64,000 bases of DNA, from positions 558,001 to 622,000 of the forward strand of contig CAWCWV010000017.1 in the NCBI GenBank assembly GCA_963799365.1, written 5' to 3'. Below the pieces are notes generated by a model. The model was not told the DNA's origin and searched no databases. It saw only the letters and a list, made by a program, of their open reading frames with translations. Positions 51,288-60,507 of this stretch are shown piece after piece. The translations under genes were made by a program, and so were the position numbers. The DNA comes from Marinirhabdus sp963799365. Lineage in GTDB: Bacteria; Bacteroidota; Bacteroidia; Flavobacteriales; Flavobacteriaceae. Every line of letters begins with the position of its first letter. The first letter of the stretch is position 1.

Positions 51288-52132
51288 AGATTCAAATAAT
51301 CATACCCGCCCATAACGAAGATGCGTTTCTCGAACAAACATTAGATTCGTTAGTGGCACAAACCCATCAACCTACAAAAATAGTAGTAGTGAATGATGGG
51401 TCTACAGATGATACGCAACATATAATTGATTCATTTTCAGCAAAACATCATTTTATTACTTCAGTTGCAAGCAATTCAACATCCAAACACGAACCAGGAA
51501 GCAAAGTGATACATGCTTTTTACAGGGGTTTTGAAACGCTAGATGAAAATTTCGATGTGATTTGTAAGTTTGATGCAGATCTTATATTTCCACCGGATTA
51601 TCTCGAGAAAATTTCAGAAATATTTCAAAAAAACTCAAAGATTGGAATGGCAGGTGGTTTCTGCACTATTGAAGAAGATGGAATCTGGAAGGTAGAAAAT
51701 CTCACCAATAAAGACCACATTCGTGGAGCCCTAAAAGCCTATCGGAAGGAATGTTTTGAGCAGATTAGCGGACTAAAAAATGCTATGGGTTGGGATACTG
51801 TGGACGAACTTCTCGCGCAATACCACGATTGGAAAATAGCTACAGACCAAACATTATACGTTAAACACTTAAAACCCACTGGCGCTACCTACACTAAAGC
51901 TGCGAAATACAAACAAGGAGAAGCATTTTACAAAATGCGTTACGGCTGGGCGCTCACACAAATTGCAGCTTTAAAATTAGCTGCAAAAAAAGGAAGTTTT
52001 AGCTTTTACTACAATTGTATGCGTGGTTATTTGAAAGCCAAAAAAAAGAAGGCATCTTTTTTGGTTACTGAAGAAGAAGGAATCTTTATTCGTGCTTTGC
52101 GCTGGAAAAATATAAAGAAAAAGATGTTTTGA
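51284..52132 (+). CDS. Family 2 glycosyltransferase
   Basis: 282 residues, GT-A fold: IIIPAHNEDAFLEQTLDSLVAQT at the N-terminus, VVVNDGSTDDT near 33-43, CKFDADLIFP (DxD-like, near 98-107) and GWDTVDE near 169-175. Soluble; no terminal membrane helices evident. It overlaps the methyltransferase gene by 4 bp. Likely adds a sugar to a lipid or glycan made with the KAS III homologue; that link is inference. Confidence 0.87.
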   Translation: MKIQIIIPAHNEDAFLEQTLDSLVAQTHQPTKIVVVNDGSTDDTQHIIDSFSAKHHFITSVASNSTSKHEPGSKVIHAFYRGFETLDENFDVICKFDADLIFPPDYLEKISEIFQKNSKIGMAGGFCTIEEDGIWKVENLTNKDHIRGALKAYRKECFEQISGLKNAMGWDTVDELLAQYHDWKIATDQTLYVKHLKPTGATYTKAAKYKQGEAFYKMRYGWALTQIAALKLAAKKGSFSFYYNCMRGYLKAKKKKASFLVTEEEGIFIRALRWKNIKKKMF

Positions 52133-52175
52133 TGCATCTTAACTTTTTTATAGCATTTCGCAATTTCCTAATATG

Positions 52176-52183
52176 TATTTTTG
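52176..52183 (+). promoter_or_regulatory. -7 box of the alkaline phosphatase gene
   Basis: TATTTTTG, a perfect TAnnTTTG, 20 bp before the ATG at 52204. No Pho-box-like repeat was recognised. Confidence 0.45.
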
Positions 52184-52203
52184 AAACTCTTTAAGCTATT
52201 TTT

Positions 52204-53280
52204 ATGCCCTTATTTATCCTTAGAATTTTTGCCTTTTTAACCATTTGTACATTCAGTTTCGGGTTGGCAATTTCACAAAACAATACAAAACCAAAAAATA
52301 TTATTTTACTTGTAGGCGATGGTATGGGCCTAAGCGAAATTTCGGCTAGCTTATATTTTAATGAAAAGCCATCTAATTTTCTAAGATTTAATACCGTTGG
52401 GTTAAGTATGACCTCATCTGCAAAAGAATTAATTACAGACTCTGCCGCAGGAGCCACAGCCTTTGCCTCGGGTATAAAGACATACAACGGTGCTGTAGGA
52501 GTAGATTTAGAAATGAACCCTACCGAAACAATTGTTGAGCACATTTCAAAAGCTGATATTGCAACAGGGCTGGTAACTACATCTTCTGTAGTACACGCCA
52601 CACCAGCTGCTTTTTACGCGCATCAAGAATCGCGAAGAATGTATAACGAAATTGCCGAGGATTTAGTAAAGAGTGATATCGATTTTTTTGCAGGCGGTGG
52701 CCTGCAATATTTTCAGAATAGAAAAGACAGCTTAGACCTCATCAAACAACTACAAGAGGCTAATTTTGAAATACACACAGAAAAACTTCCCACTAAAATT
52801 TCAGAAAAGAAACAAGCCATCCTGCTCGCTCCCGACGGAATGCCTAAAATGTCCGAAAAGCGAGGAAATTTTTTAACAAATGCCACCATGCTTGCTATCG
52901 GACAATTATCCAAAAACGAAAATGGTTTCTTCTTAATGGTAGAAGGTTCACAAATAGATTGGGGTGGGCATGACAATGATGCCGAATATTTAATTAATGA
53001 AATGATAGATTTTGATAAAACTATTGGAGCCGTTTTAGACTTTGCTAAAAACAATGGTGAAACGCTCGTTATTGTTACTGCAGATCACGAAACCGGAGGC
53101 TTTACCCTTAGTGCAGACGGCATTAATTACAATAAAATAATAGCTTCGTTTTCAACCACGGGTCACTCCGCCACTATGGTCCCTGTTTTTGCGCAAGGTC
53201 CTAGTGAAGGATTGTTTAACGGCGTGTATCAAAACACAAAAATTTTTGATATTATGAAACAACTTTTTGACCAAAAGTAA
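52204..53280 (+). CDS. Alkaline phosphatase
   Basis: 358 residues, exported (N-terminal hydrophobic segment, residues 5-22). Metal-site residues of the alkaline phosphatase superfamily: GDGMGLSE near 39-46, the nucleophile Ser in TDSAAGATAF near 80-89, VEGSQIDWGGHDND near 245 and TADHETGGFTL near 296. Hydrolyses phosphate monoesters outside the inner membrane. It lacks a T9SS tail, so it is probably periplasmic. Confidence 0.93.
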   Translation: MPLFILRIFAFLTICTFSFGLAISQNNTKPKNIILLVGDGMGLSEISASLYFNEKPSNFLRFNTVGLSMTSSAKELITDSAAGATAFASGIKTYNGAVGVDLEMNPTETIVEHISKADIATGLVTTSSVVHATPAAFYAHQESRRMYNEIAEDLVKSDIDFFAGGGLQYFQNRKDSLDLIKQLQEANFEIHTEKLPTKISEKKQAILLAPDGMPKMSEKRGNFLTNATMLAIGQLSKNENGFFLMVEGSQIDWGGHDNDAEYLINEMIDFDKTIGAVLDFAKNNGETLVIVTADHETGGFTLSADGINYNKIIASFSTTGHSATMVPVFAQGPSEGLFNGVYQNTKIFDIMKQLFDQK

Positions 53281-53338
53281 ACGTAGAACTATTCTCTGAA
53301 AATTATTTAATTAGTACCTTAGCGACTCTAATAGAATT

Positions 53339-54076
53339 ATGGCATACCTAGAAGACATTGGTTCTTATTTTTTAATGTTGAAACGCACCTTCGGGAGTTT
53401 CACCAAACGATCGGTACTTAAAGAACTTATTTTTAAAGAAATTGACGATTTAATTATTGGCTCTTTAGGTATAGTGGTATTTATCTCTTTTTTCGTGGGA
53501 GGGGTAATTGCCATTCAAACTGCTTTGAACGTAGACAACCCCATAATTCCGAAATCTTTGATCGGTTTTGCCACAAGGCAATCTATTGTTTTAGAATTTG
53601 CACCTACGTTTATGTCCATTATAATGGCAGGAAAAGTAGGGTCTTTTATCACTTCTAGCATAGGTTCTATGCGGGTTACCGAACAAATTGACGCTTTGGA
53701 AGTAATGGGAATAAACTCTTTAAACTATTTGGTGTTTCCCAAAATAGTAGCACTTATGTTTTATCCTTTTATCATAGCACTGGCTATGTTTATTGGTATT
53801 ACAGGTGGATTACTGGCAGGGGTTTATGGTGGCTTTACTACATATACAGACTTTACTACTGGGCTTCAAGAAGACTTTAACTCGTTTCACTTGGTATATG
53901 CTTTTATTAAGACCTTTGTATTTGCTTTTATTCTGGCAACAGTTCCTTCGTGGCAAGGTTATTATATGAAAGGTGGCGCACTAGAGGTTGGAAAAGCTAG
54001 TACAAACTCCTTTGTTTGGACCAGTGTACTTATTATTTTGGCAAATTTTATCATCACACAACTCCTTCTTAGCTAA
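53339..54076 (+). CDS. MlaE/YrbE-type ABC transporter permease
   Basis: 245 residues, about six membrane helices, with the family signatures VGGVIAIQTAL, ELAPTFMSIIMAGKVG (here LEFAPTFMSIIMAGKVGSF) and EQIDALEVMGINSLNYLVFPK. In the Mla system MlaE and MlaF drive phospholipid movement between membranes. The stop overlaps the ATPase start by one base. No MCE-domain MlaD gene is seen in this window, so whether the full transporter is present is unknown. Confidence 0.9.
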   Translation: MAYLEDIGSYFLMLKRTFGSFTKRSVLKELIFKEIDDLIIGSLGIVVFISFFVGGVIAIQTALNVDNPIIPKSLIGFATRQSIVLEFAPTFMSIIMAGKVGSFITSSIGSMRVTEQIDALEVMGINSLNYLVFPKIVALMFYPFIIALAMFIGITGGLLAGVYGGFTTYTDFTTGLQEDFNSFHLVYAFIKTFVFAFILATVPSWQGYYMKGGALEVGKASTNSFVWTSVLIILANFIITQLLLS

Positions 54077-54840
54077 TGATTAAAGTAGAAAACATAAAGA
54101 AAAGTTTTGGTGACGAGGAAATCTTAAAAGGTATTTCCACGGTTTTTGAAAAGGGTAAAACCAATTTAATTATCGGGCAAAGTGGGAGTGGTAAAACTGT
54201 TTTGCTGAAATGTTTACTGGGACTTTTTAAACCTGAAGAAGGCAGGATTTATTACGAAGATGAAGCCATCCAGGACATGGATGATGAAAAACAAAGAAAC
54301 CTTCGTGAGGAAATTGGAATGCTTTTTCAAGGTGGTGCTTTGTTCGATTCTATGACAATTGAAGAAAATGTCATGTTTCCATTACGTATGTTTACTCAGA
54401 ATAAAAAGTCCGAAATGATAGAGCGGGTAAATGAAGTTTTGGAACGCGTGAATCTTGACGGCAACAATAAAAAATATCCCTCAGAAATTTCGGGGGGTAT
54501 GCAAAAAAGGGTTTCAATAGCGAGAGCCATTGTTAACAGACCAAAGTATCTATTTTGTGACGAGCCCAACTCTGGCCTGGATCCTAAAACCGCAACTGTA
54601 ATTGACAATCTCATTCAAGAAATCACCCATGAGAATGATATTACAACAGTTGTAGTAACTCACGATATGAATTCGGTAATGGAAATTGGGGAAAATATTG
54701 TTTTCTTGAAAAATGGAATCCTAGTTTGGCAAGGGAGTAATAATGAAATATTCAGTACAGATAATCAAGATGTTACAGATTTCGTCTATTCATCAGATTT
54801 GTTCAAGAAAATTAGGGATATACAGATTAAAGAACGGTAA
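54076..54840 (+). CDS. MlaF-type ABC transporter ATP-binding protein
   Basis: 254 residues: Walker A GQSGSGKTVLLK near 36, Q-loop GMLFQGGALFDSMT near 83-96 (the GALFDS form is typical of MlaF), signature SEISGGMQKRVS near 138, Walker B YLFCDEPNSGLDP near 158 and H-loop VVTHD. Works with the preceding permease; one-base overlap (TAATG) suggests coupled translation. Confidence 0.9.
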   Translation: MIKVENIKKSFGDEEILKGISTVFEKGKTNLIIGQSGSGKTVLLKCLLGLFKPEEGRIYYEDEAIQDMDDEKQRNLREEIGMLFQGGALFDSMTIEENVMFPLRMFTQNKKSEMIERVNEVLERVNLDGNNKKYPSEISGGMQKRVSIARAIVNRPKYLFCDEPNSGLDPKTATVIDNLIQEITHENDITTVVVTHDMNSVMEIGENIVFLKNGILVWQGSNNEIFSTDNQDVTDFVYSSDLFKKIRDIQIKER

Positions 54841-54907
54841 TTTGTTTATATTAAGGTTGTTCCATACATTTTTTTATCCTATTTTTAACGTCTTTAAAAT
54901 TACACCT

Positions 54908-56524
54908 ATGAAAAAAATTACAATCTTATCCATAGCATTAGCATTTGGTTTTGCCATGATAGCACAACAAGTAAGCTTTACCAATCAAAACAATTTAATT
55001 GGTAACTTCAGTTTCTCTACCGCTGTTGCAGTCGATGTAAACAATGATTATCTTGACGATAACGTTCGTATTTCGTCTAGTGGAATTGGAATAGATTACC
55101 AACAAGCAGACGGTACTTTTATCTCAACTATGATATCAATGAACATCCAAAACGTTCCAGACTGGAGTGTTGCTGCTGGTGATCTGGATGAAAATGGCTA
55201 CAACGATTTTGTATTAGGTAATGGACAACGTGTTTCGTTTTTAATGGCAAATGCAGACGGAACTGCTTATACCGAAAATACATTCCCTCAATATATTTTC
55301 TCACAACGTTCTACATTTGCAGATATTGATAACGATGGTGATCTTGACGCATTTGTTTGTCACGATGTAGATTTAAGTCATCCCTACCGAAATGACGGTA
55401 ACGGAAATATGACCTTAGACCAAACGCTTATTCAAACCATAGATGCTCCTGGAAACTATGCAGCAATCTGGACCGATTATGATAATGACGGAGATTTGGA
55501 TATGTATTTAACAAAGTGTAGAGGTGGGTCACCACCAAACGATCCATTAAACAACAATGCTATGTATACCAATGACGGCAACGGAGTATTTACCGAAAAT
55601 GCACTGGACATTGGCATGCAAGATAGTTCTCGCTCTTGGGCAACTGTTTTTGAAGACTTCGATAATGATGGAGATATGGATGCATTTATTGTGAATCACG
55701 ATTTCCAAAATAAATTTATGGAGAATGATGGTACTGGAAACTTTACCGATATTATTGCCACAACAGGAATTAACCCCAACGACCTTGGTTCTTGGGAAAA
55801 TCTAGCTGCAGATTTCAATAACGACGGATACATAGATATTCTAAGTGAAATGTCTAAAGAACTTTATCTTAACAATGGGGATATGACTTTTACAGGTCAA
55901 GACCTACCTTTTGATGGTGGCGGAATTGGAGATCTTAATAATGACGGTTTTTTAGATGTGGTAAGAGGAGGAAATCTTTATATCAATGATGGAAACGCTA
56001 ATAATTGGTTTAAAATAAATTTGGTAGGCGTTGAGAGTAATCTTAACGGTATTGGCGCTCGTGTTACCATTGAAGGCGCATGGGGAAGCCAAATGCGCGA
56101 GGTTCGTTCCGGACAAGGTTTTAGACACATGAACTCTTTAACAGCTCATTTTGGCCTTGGATCTGCTACAGCAATCGATAAAGTAATTATTGAATGGCCT
56201 AATGGAACCACAGACGAGATAGTAAACCCAGATATAAATACACAAGTTGTTTTCCAACAAGGTGGAAATCCTCTTGGAGTTAATGAGGTAGCGGTTGCTG
56301 GAATAAGTCTTTACCCTAACCCTACTGCAGACCAATTAAACTTCTCTGTTCAAGGAATGACCAATACGACGGTAACTGTTATAGACATGAATGGTAAATT
56401 GGTTTTAAACACAAAAGTTTCTAGCGCAAACAGTATAGATGTTTCTAGCTTGAACGCTGGAGTATATTTTGCCCAATTTGAGATTGATCAAAAACAAGTG
56501 AGTTATAAGTTTGTGAAAAAATAA
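54908..56524 (+). CDS. FG-GAP/VCBS repeat and ASPIC/UnbV domain protein with T9SS tail
   Basis: 538 residues from the ATG at 54908, start of the signal peptide (MKKITILSIALAFGFAMIAQ); the longer frame from 54743 overlaps mlaF and is rejected. About seven FG-GAP/VCBS-type calcium-binding repeats (DIDNDGDLDAF, DYDNDGDLDMY, DFDNDGDMDAF, DFNNDGYIDIL, DLNNDGFLDVV) form a beta propeller; then an ASPIC/UnbV domain (NGIGARVTIEG, VRSGQGFRHMNSLTAHFGLG); then a T9SS tail (LYPNPTADQLNF ... SYKFVKK). Probably a secreted or surface adhesin/CRTAC1-like protein. Followed by a strong terminator. Confidence 0.9.
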   Translation: MKKITILSIALAFGFAMIAQQVSFTNQNNLIGNFSFSTAVAVDVNNDYLDDNVRISSSGIGIDYQQADGTFISTMISMNIQNVPDWSVAAGDLDENGYNDFVLGNGQRVSFLMANADGTAYTENTFPQYIFSQRSTFADIDNDGDLDAFVCHDVDLSHPYRNDGNGNMTLDQTLIQTIDAPGNYAAIWTDYDNDGDLDMYLTKCRGGSPPNDPLNNNAMYTNDGNGVFTENALDIGMQDSSRSWATVFEDFDNDGDMDAFIVNHDFQNKFMENDGTGNFTDIIATTGINPNDLGSWENLAADFNNDGYIDILSEMSKELYLNNGDMTFTGQDLPFDGGGIGDLNNDGFLDVVRGGNLYINDGNANNWFKINLVGVESNLNGIGARVTIEGAWGSQMREVRSGQGFRHMNSLTAHFGLGSATAIDKVIIEWPNGTTDEIVNPDINTQVVFQQGGNPLGVNEVAVAGISLYPNPTADQLNFSVQGMTNTTVTVIDMNGKLVLNTKVSSANSIDVSSLNAGVYFAQFEIDQKQVSYKFVKK

Positions 56525-56534
56525 ATCAGAAAAA

Positions 56535-56583
56535 TTTTTACTAAAAAATGGCGCTCTTTAGGAGTGCCATTTTTTAGTAAAAA
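56535..56583 (+). terminator. Strong intrinsic terminator after the ASPIC/UnbV gene
   Basis: TTTTTACTAAAAAATGGCGCTC (left arm 56535-56556) pairs with the right arm 56562-56583 through 22 pairs (one wobble) around a 5-nt loop. Very stable; it ends the gene 11 bp upstream. The arms are mostly A/T at the base, so it can also act leftward. Confidence 0.85.
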
Positions 56584-56743
56584 CCTCTTCAACAAAGCTT
56601 TAGGCAACAAAAACAGCTATTTAAAAACTTAATAGGTATTCTTAAAACTACTATTTTGCTAATCTTCTCTTAGTAAAAATTTCTGTGCTACAAATTTGTA
56701 CTCAAATAAAAAACTACTTGTGCGGTTGTTCTTCTTTGAAGTA

Positions 56744-58177
56744 TTATTTACGTTCTTCAACAGTTAGAGTATCTAGCTGTAACCGAATTTTTAAAAGATT
56801 CTCCATTTTCTTCATATTAGCGATGCGATCGCGAGAACGTATTGTTCTATCCCAGGATACTGAAAAAACTGGCAACGTATCTGTCTTTTCAAAATTGGTA
56901 GAAACTCTTTTGGAATATGAAAAATTCTGGAGACCATCAAAAGTTACTTTCAGTTCTTTACTTATAGCTTCAAAAGGTATATTATCTTTTACAGTAAGTT
57001 TTGCAATCTCATCTTCCAGAAATAAAATACGCTCATCTTTATCTCTAATTGCATTTTCATTTCTCACATAAAGGTCTTCCAAAATACCTGCTTTCACCTC
57101 TCCCGAAAGCTTTTCCGCCAGTTCCCCGGAGCGGTCTGAACCTTGGTAAATACGCAACTCTACATCTTCTAACTCTTCAGCCTTCTTTAGCTCGTCTAAC
57201 CACTCATTGATCTTAGGTTGTGGCACAGGCTGACCTATTAGGTATACTTCAATCTTTTTGGTTTTATAATCTTGAGATGCTTTAACCACTTCTGCACCTT
57301 CATATCTAATTACATCCCTCACAAATTCGTTAGTCTTATTCTCAAATACCTGTTCTTGTAATAGTTTATAAAAAAGATACACACTAGGAACTATAACAAC
57401 TATAGCAATTAATGAAGCCATTTGCGCAATAAATCGTCTGCGTTTAGAATTGGCGTAACGCACCATAGGGAAACGCAAAAGCTTAGACACAATAAAGGTA
57501 GAGAGTGCTATAAAAACAGCATTTATAGAAAATAAATACAAAGCACCGCCTGCATATTCAAGATTTCCTACAGCAAGTCCATATCCTACCGTACACAAAG
57601 GTGGCATAAGTGCCGTAGCAATAGCCACCCCAAAGATTACACTGGCAATAGTTCCGCTTTTGGTTTTAGCCACAATAAGCGCCAAACCACCAAAAATTGC
57701 CACAAGTACATCTAAAATCGTAGGATAAGTTCGTGCTACTAGTTCCGGAGTTTCTTCGGTTAAAGGAGACACTGTAAAATAGAAAAATGCTGTGAGCACA
57801 CTTAAAAAAACCATAACTCCTAGGTTTATTAAGGAGCGACGGAGCGTCTCTACATCATTAATTGCTACAGAGAGTCCAATCCCTACAATGGGTCCCATAA
57901 GTGGCGAAATAAGCATGGCACCAATAACAACAGCGGTGCTACTCACATTTAAACCAATAGACGCCACAAAAATAGAGAATATAAGAATCCAAGCAGTATG
58001 CCCTTTAAAAGGGATATCTTTTTTTACAGCCTCAATAGTCGCATCTCTATCTGTATCTTCGTGAAGATTAAAAAGACCGCGAATAAACTGTGTTATACCC
58101 TGCCAAGCATTTTGTTTTTCCTGCTCAAACTCTGCCTCATTGGGTGTTATGTGATTTTTATTTTCAGGTGTGGTCAT
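56744..58177 (-). CDS. DUF389 family membrane protein
   Basis: 477 residues. About six helices in the N-terminal half, with the characteristic VIGAMLISPLMGPIVGIGLS near 86-105 and AIFGGLALIVAKTK, ALMPPLC. Long soluble C-terminal half with a charged, partly coiled-coil region. The family is annotated only as hypothetical hydrophobic proteins; a transporter role is possible but unproven. Its ATG overlaps the last base of the frameshifted manC (TAATG). Confidence 0.88.
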   Translation of the reverse strand: MTTPENKNHITPNEAEFEQEKQNAWQGITQFIRGLFNLHEDTDRDATIEAVKKDIPFKGHTAWILIFSIFVASIGLNVSSTAVVIGAMLISPLMGPIVGIGLSVAINDVETLRRSLINLGVMVFLSVLTAFFYFTVSPLTEETPELVARTYPTILDVLVAIFGGLALIVAKTKSGTIASVIFGVAIATALMPPLCTVGYGLAVGNLEYAGGALYLFSINAVFIALSTFIVSKLLRFPMVRYANSKRRRFIAQMASLIAIVVIVPSVYLFYKLLQEQVFENKTNEFVRDVIRYEGAEVVKASQDYKTKKIEVYLIGQPVPQPKINEWLDELKKAEELEDVELRIYQGSDRSGELAEKLSGEVKAGILEDLYVRNENAIRDKDERILFLEDEIAKLTVKDNIPFEAISKELKVTFDGLQNFSYSKRVSTNFEKTDTLPVFSVSWDRTIRSRDRIANMKKMENLLKIRLQLDTLTVEERK

Positions 58178-59275
58178 TAGGTATATTTTTTACCATGTTT
58201 TTCTGCAACTTCATTTAATATCCTTTTAATTTCTTGCTCTTTTTCCTTCGGAAATATAAGTAGCACTTCTTCTTTTTCAACAACAATATAATCATTCAGG
58301 CCTTCAATGACAACCAGCTTGTCTTTTTCAGTAAAGATCATATTCCCGTTAGCGTCCTTTAGGTGAGTTTTAGCACCAACTATGGCATTGCTGTTTATGT
58401 CCTTCACTAATTTTTCATGTAGAGCTTCCCCACGTACCAAGGTCATTCCAGTCGAACGTTGCTTTTTTTATATAGACGTTTTCGGCTTTTTCCATAATAC
58501 CATAGTCTATAGAAATGTTTTCGGCAAGACCATAATTTTGTGAAACAAAACTCTTTTCTTTTTCCGAATTATAGACGGGATTTCCTTCTGAAAAAAGTGC
58601 ATTCATTACTGGCAAATGTTTTTCGAAGGCTGAAATTATACTTTTCACACTCCACAAGAAAATACCTGCATTCCACAGGAAATTTCCTGCTGCTAAAAAT
58701 TTTTTAGCGGTTTCATAATCTGGCTTCTCTCGAAACTGACTTACCTTTTTAATTTCTGAAATAGAATTCTTGTCATATTCTATATATCCATAGCCCGTAT
58801 TTGGAAACGTAGGTGGGATCCCTAAAGTCATCAACACATCCTCTTGCTGGCATTTATCAAAACAAATTTGCACATCCTCTCTAAAGGATTTCTCATCTTC
58901 AATCCAATGGTCACTTGGCGCCACCAACACGACAGCATTCGGGTTTTCTTTCCCAATCTTTAATGCCGAAAGCAAAATACAAGGAGCTGTATTACGCATT
59001 GCAGGCTCCAAAACAATCTGTTCCTCGGAAATTTGTGGTAATTGCTGAAGCGTAAGTTTTAAATAACGCTCATTGGTTAAAATCTGAATATTTTTAGCAG
59101 GCACTATTTTTTCTAATCTGGAAAATGTTTTTTGCAATAAACTCTCTCCTGTTCCTAACATATCGTGAAACTGTTTAGGAAACTCCTCTGTGCTCACTGG
59201 CCAAAACCTGGAACCAATGCCCCCAGCCATAATGACTGCGTAGTAATTGTTATTATTTGATGTATCCAAATTCAT
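58177..59275 (-). pseudogene. manC: Mannose-1-phosphate guanylyltransferase, frameshifted
   Basis: Normally makes GDP-mannose from mannose 1-phosphate and GTP. N-terminal part (59275-58415, 286 residues) has the nucleotide-binding AGGIGSRFWPVSTEEFPKQF, and VAPSDHWI and GIMEKAENVYI; it runs to KKATFDWNDLGTWGS then stops out of frame. The C-terminal 81 residues (LHEKLVKDINSNAIVGAK ... KHGKKYT) continue in another frame. Removing one T at about 58423 (AGCTCTAC to AGCCTAC) restores a normal product of about 365 residues. Either a true frameshift mutation, a sequencing/assembly error, or, less likely, programmed frameshifting. The ORF starting at 58446 is therefore not an independent gene. Confidence 0.85.
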
Positions 59276-59321
59276 TCTTTTATAAAAATAGTTCCTGAAT
59301 TATTACTTTGTGACTTTTAAT

Positions 59322-59351
59322 AGTTTAAAAGTTTACTAGTTTACTAGTTTA
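59322..59351. repeat. Octamer tandem repeat AGTTTACT
   Basis: Two perfect AGTTTACT units (59330-59345) with a partial third and a degenerate first (AGTTTAAA). Lies in the 140-bp gap between manC and the SprT-like gene; no other feature seen in that gap. Confidence 0.6.
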
Positions 59352-59415
59352 TAAAAATAAAATCTCTAATTTGATCTAAAAAGAGCTATTAATAGACAAT
59401 GCACTTATAAATTTT

Positions 59416-60021
59416 TTAAAGTGTTTCGCGTAAAAATTCTACTTCGGCATTGGGGTTAAAAAGGTAGGTTCTACCAGTGTTTACCTCTAAACATTCATAA
59501 CGTTTTACACGTTTATTCCCTCGTTTAAAAATTTTTCCATTGTACAACCGAAATAATCCTCCGTGAGGTATTTCAAATATAAAGTTTTTATCGTTGGGCG
59601 CATCGTATTGCTTTAACGCTAAAGAAAGTTTAGCATCTGTATCGCTGCTGGCTTTTGGGTTTTTGAAATGTATTGCCAAAAAAGGTAGTAATTGGTTGGG
59701 AAACACTTCTGGGCGTATAAAGGGTAACATCAATATCTGGAAACTTCTTTTCCACTCTAGTCCGTGTGGTTTTATTGTACGACCATATTTACTGAAAGCA
59801 ACCAAATGTGCGATTTCGTGCACAAGTGTAATTAAAAAGCGGTATTTATTAAGACTAGCATTTACAGTTATTTGGTGTTGTCCATTAGGCATTTTGCGAT
59901 AATCGCCGTGGCGTGTCACCCGTTCGTTTACTATTTTTAAATAGACATTGTTTGCTTTTATAAGCTCAAAACTTGGCGCTACGGCAGCTTGTGGAATGTA
60001 TTTAGCGAGGATTTCTTGCAC
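59416..60021 (-). CDS. SprT-like zinc metalloprotease domain protein
   Basis: 201 residues from a GTG start. HEIAHLVAF near 68-76 (HExxH) with a downstream His in KPHGLEWK gives the SprT zinc site. SprT-family proteins usually carry a C-terminal Cys4 zinc ribbon; here the C-terminal region (FRLYNGKIFKRGNKRVKRYECLEVN) keeps the beta hairpin but only one Cys, so the ribbon lost its metal ligands. Role in this phylum unknown. 15 bp before the XRE gene's stop, in the same direction. Confidence 0.8.
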   Translation of the reverse strand: MQEILAKYIPQAAVAPSFELIKANNVYLKIVNERVTRHGDYRKMPNGQHQITVNASLNKYRFLITLVHEIAHLVAFSKYGRTIKPHGLEWKRSFQILMLPFIRPEVFPNQLLPFLAIHFKNPKASSDTDAKLSLALKQYDAPNDKNFIFEIPHGGLFRLYNGKIFKRGNKRVKRYECLEVNTGRTYLFNPNAEVEFLRETL

Positions 60022-60036
60022 GTGGTAAAAATAACC

Positions 60037-60390
60037 TTAATTTTTTAAGTCATAAAGTTCTGTTCGTAGCAATTTTATGACTTCTTCTTTTTCTTGAAGT
60101 TTGTATTCATAATACCAAACTAAAGAATCAAGTACTTCTTTAAAAGGTCTTTCCTCATTTGAGTTTTCCAAGAGAAAACCATCTTCTTGATTGCTGTCTA
60201 ATATTTGAATTAGTTTTACTCGAAAGAGCTCACATAACTTTATAAGATGGTATGACCAAGAATTGGTTTTTCCATTCTCTATTCTGGCATAGGCAGACTG
60301 TGAGATATTTAGGTATTCTGCTACAAACTCCTGAGAGTAACCAAGGCTTTTCCTTAGTTTTCTTATGTTCTCCCCAACAATTATATTCAT
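60037..60390 (-). CDS. XRE family transcriptional regulator
   Basis: 117 residues from the ATG at 60390 (a TTG two codons earlier, at 60396, is less likely). N-terminal HTH_3: IVGENIRKLRKSLGYSQEFVAEYLNISQSAYARIENGKTN (about 4-44). The C-terminal part is a charged helix, perhaps for dimerisation. It is divergent from the secreted peptide cassette with two inverted repeats in between, so it may control that cassette and itself. Confidence 0.88.
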   Translation of the reverse strand: MNIIVGENIRKLRKSLGYSQEFVAEYLNISQSAYARIENGKTNSWSYHLIKLCELFRVKLIQILDSNQEDGFLLENSNEERPFKEVLDSLVWYYEYKLQEKEEVIKLLRTELYDLKN

Positions 60391-60417
60391 ATCCAAAAAA
60401 AATAAAAATTATGTCTA

Positions 60418-60431
60418 TTTCTAGTTAGAAA
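60418..60431. promoter_or_regulatory. Inverted repeat TTTCTA-GT-TAGAAA
   Basis: A 6-bp palindrome with 2-nt centre, 28 bp upstream of the XRE gene. It shares the TCTA/TAGA core with the dyad at 60508-60529. Candidate operator. Confidence 0.35.
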
Positions 60432-60458
60432 ACTGGGGAGCTAGTATGTAAAATACTC

Positions 60459-60478
60459 TTTTATTTTATTTTATTTTA
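60459..60478. repeat. Pentamer tandem repeat TTTTA x 4
   Basis: Four perfect TTTTA units in the divergent promoter region between the XRE gene and the secreted peptide gene; very AT-rich and likely variable in length. Confidence 0.6.
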
Positions 60479-60507
60479 TTGTTTATTTTAATAATAAAAC
60501 ATTCAAA

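Noticed and set aside
52121..52150. Terminator after the glycosyltransferase gene (AAGATG ... CATCTT, then Ts)
   Set aside because: Only 6 bp of stem with a long loop; too weak to claim.
54743..54907. Longer N-terminus of the ASPIC/UnbV protein
   Set aside because: It overlaps mlaF and precedes the signal peptide, which begins at the ATG at 54908.
58415..58430. Programmed +1 frameshift in manC
   Set aside because: No known slippery motif at the site (such as a slow codon or stop at the shift point); a simple indel explains it better.
58177..58446. Separate 89-residue gene after manC
   Set aside because: Its sequence from LHEKL onwards is the missing C-terminus of manC; the ATG arises by chance at the frameshift.
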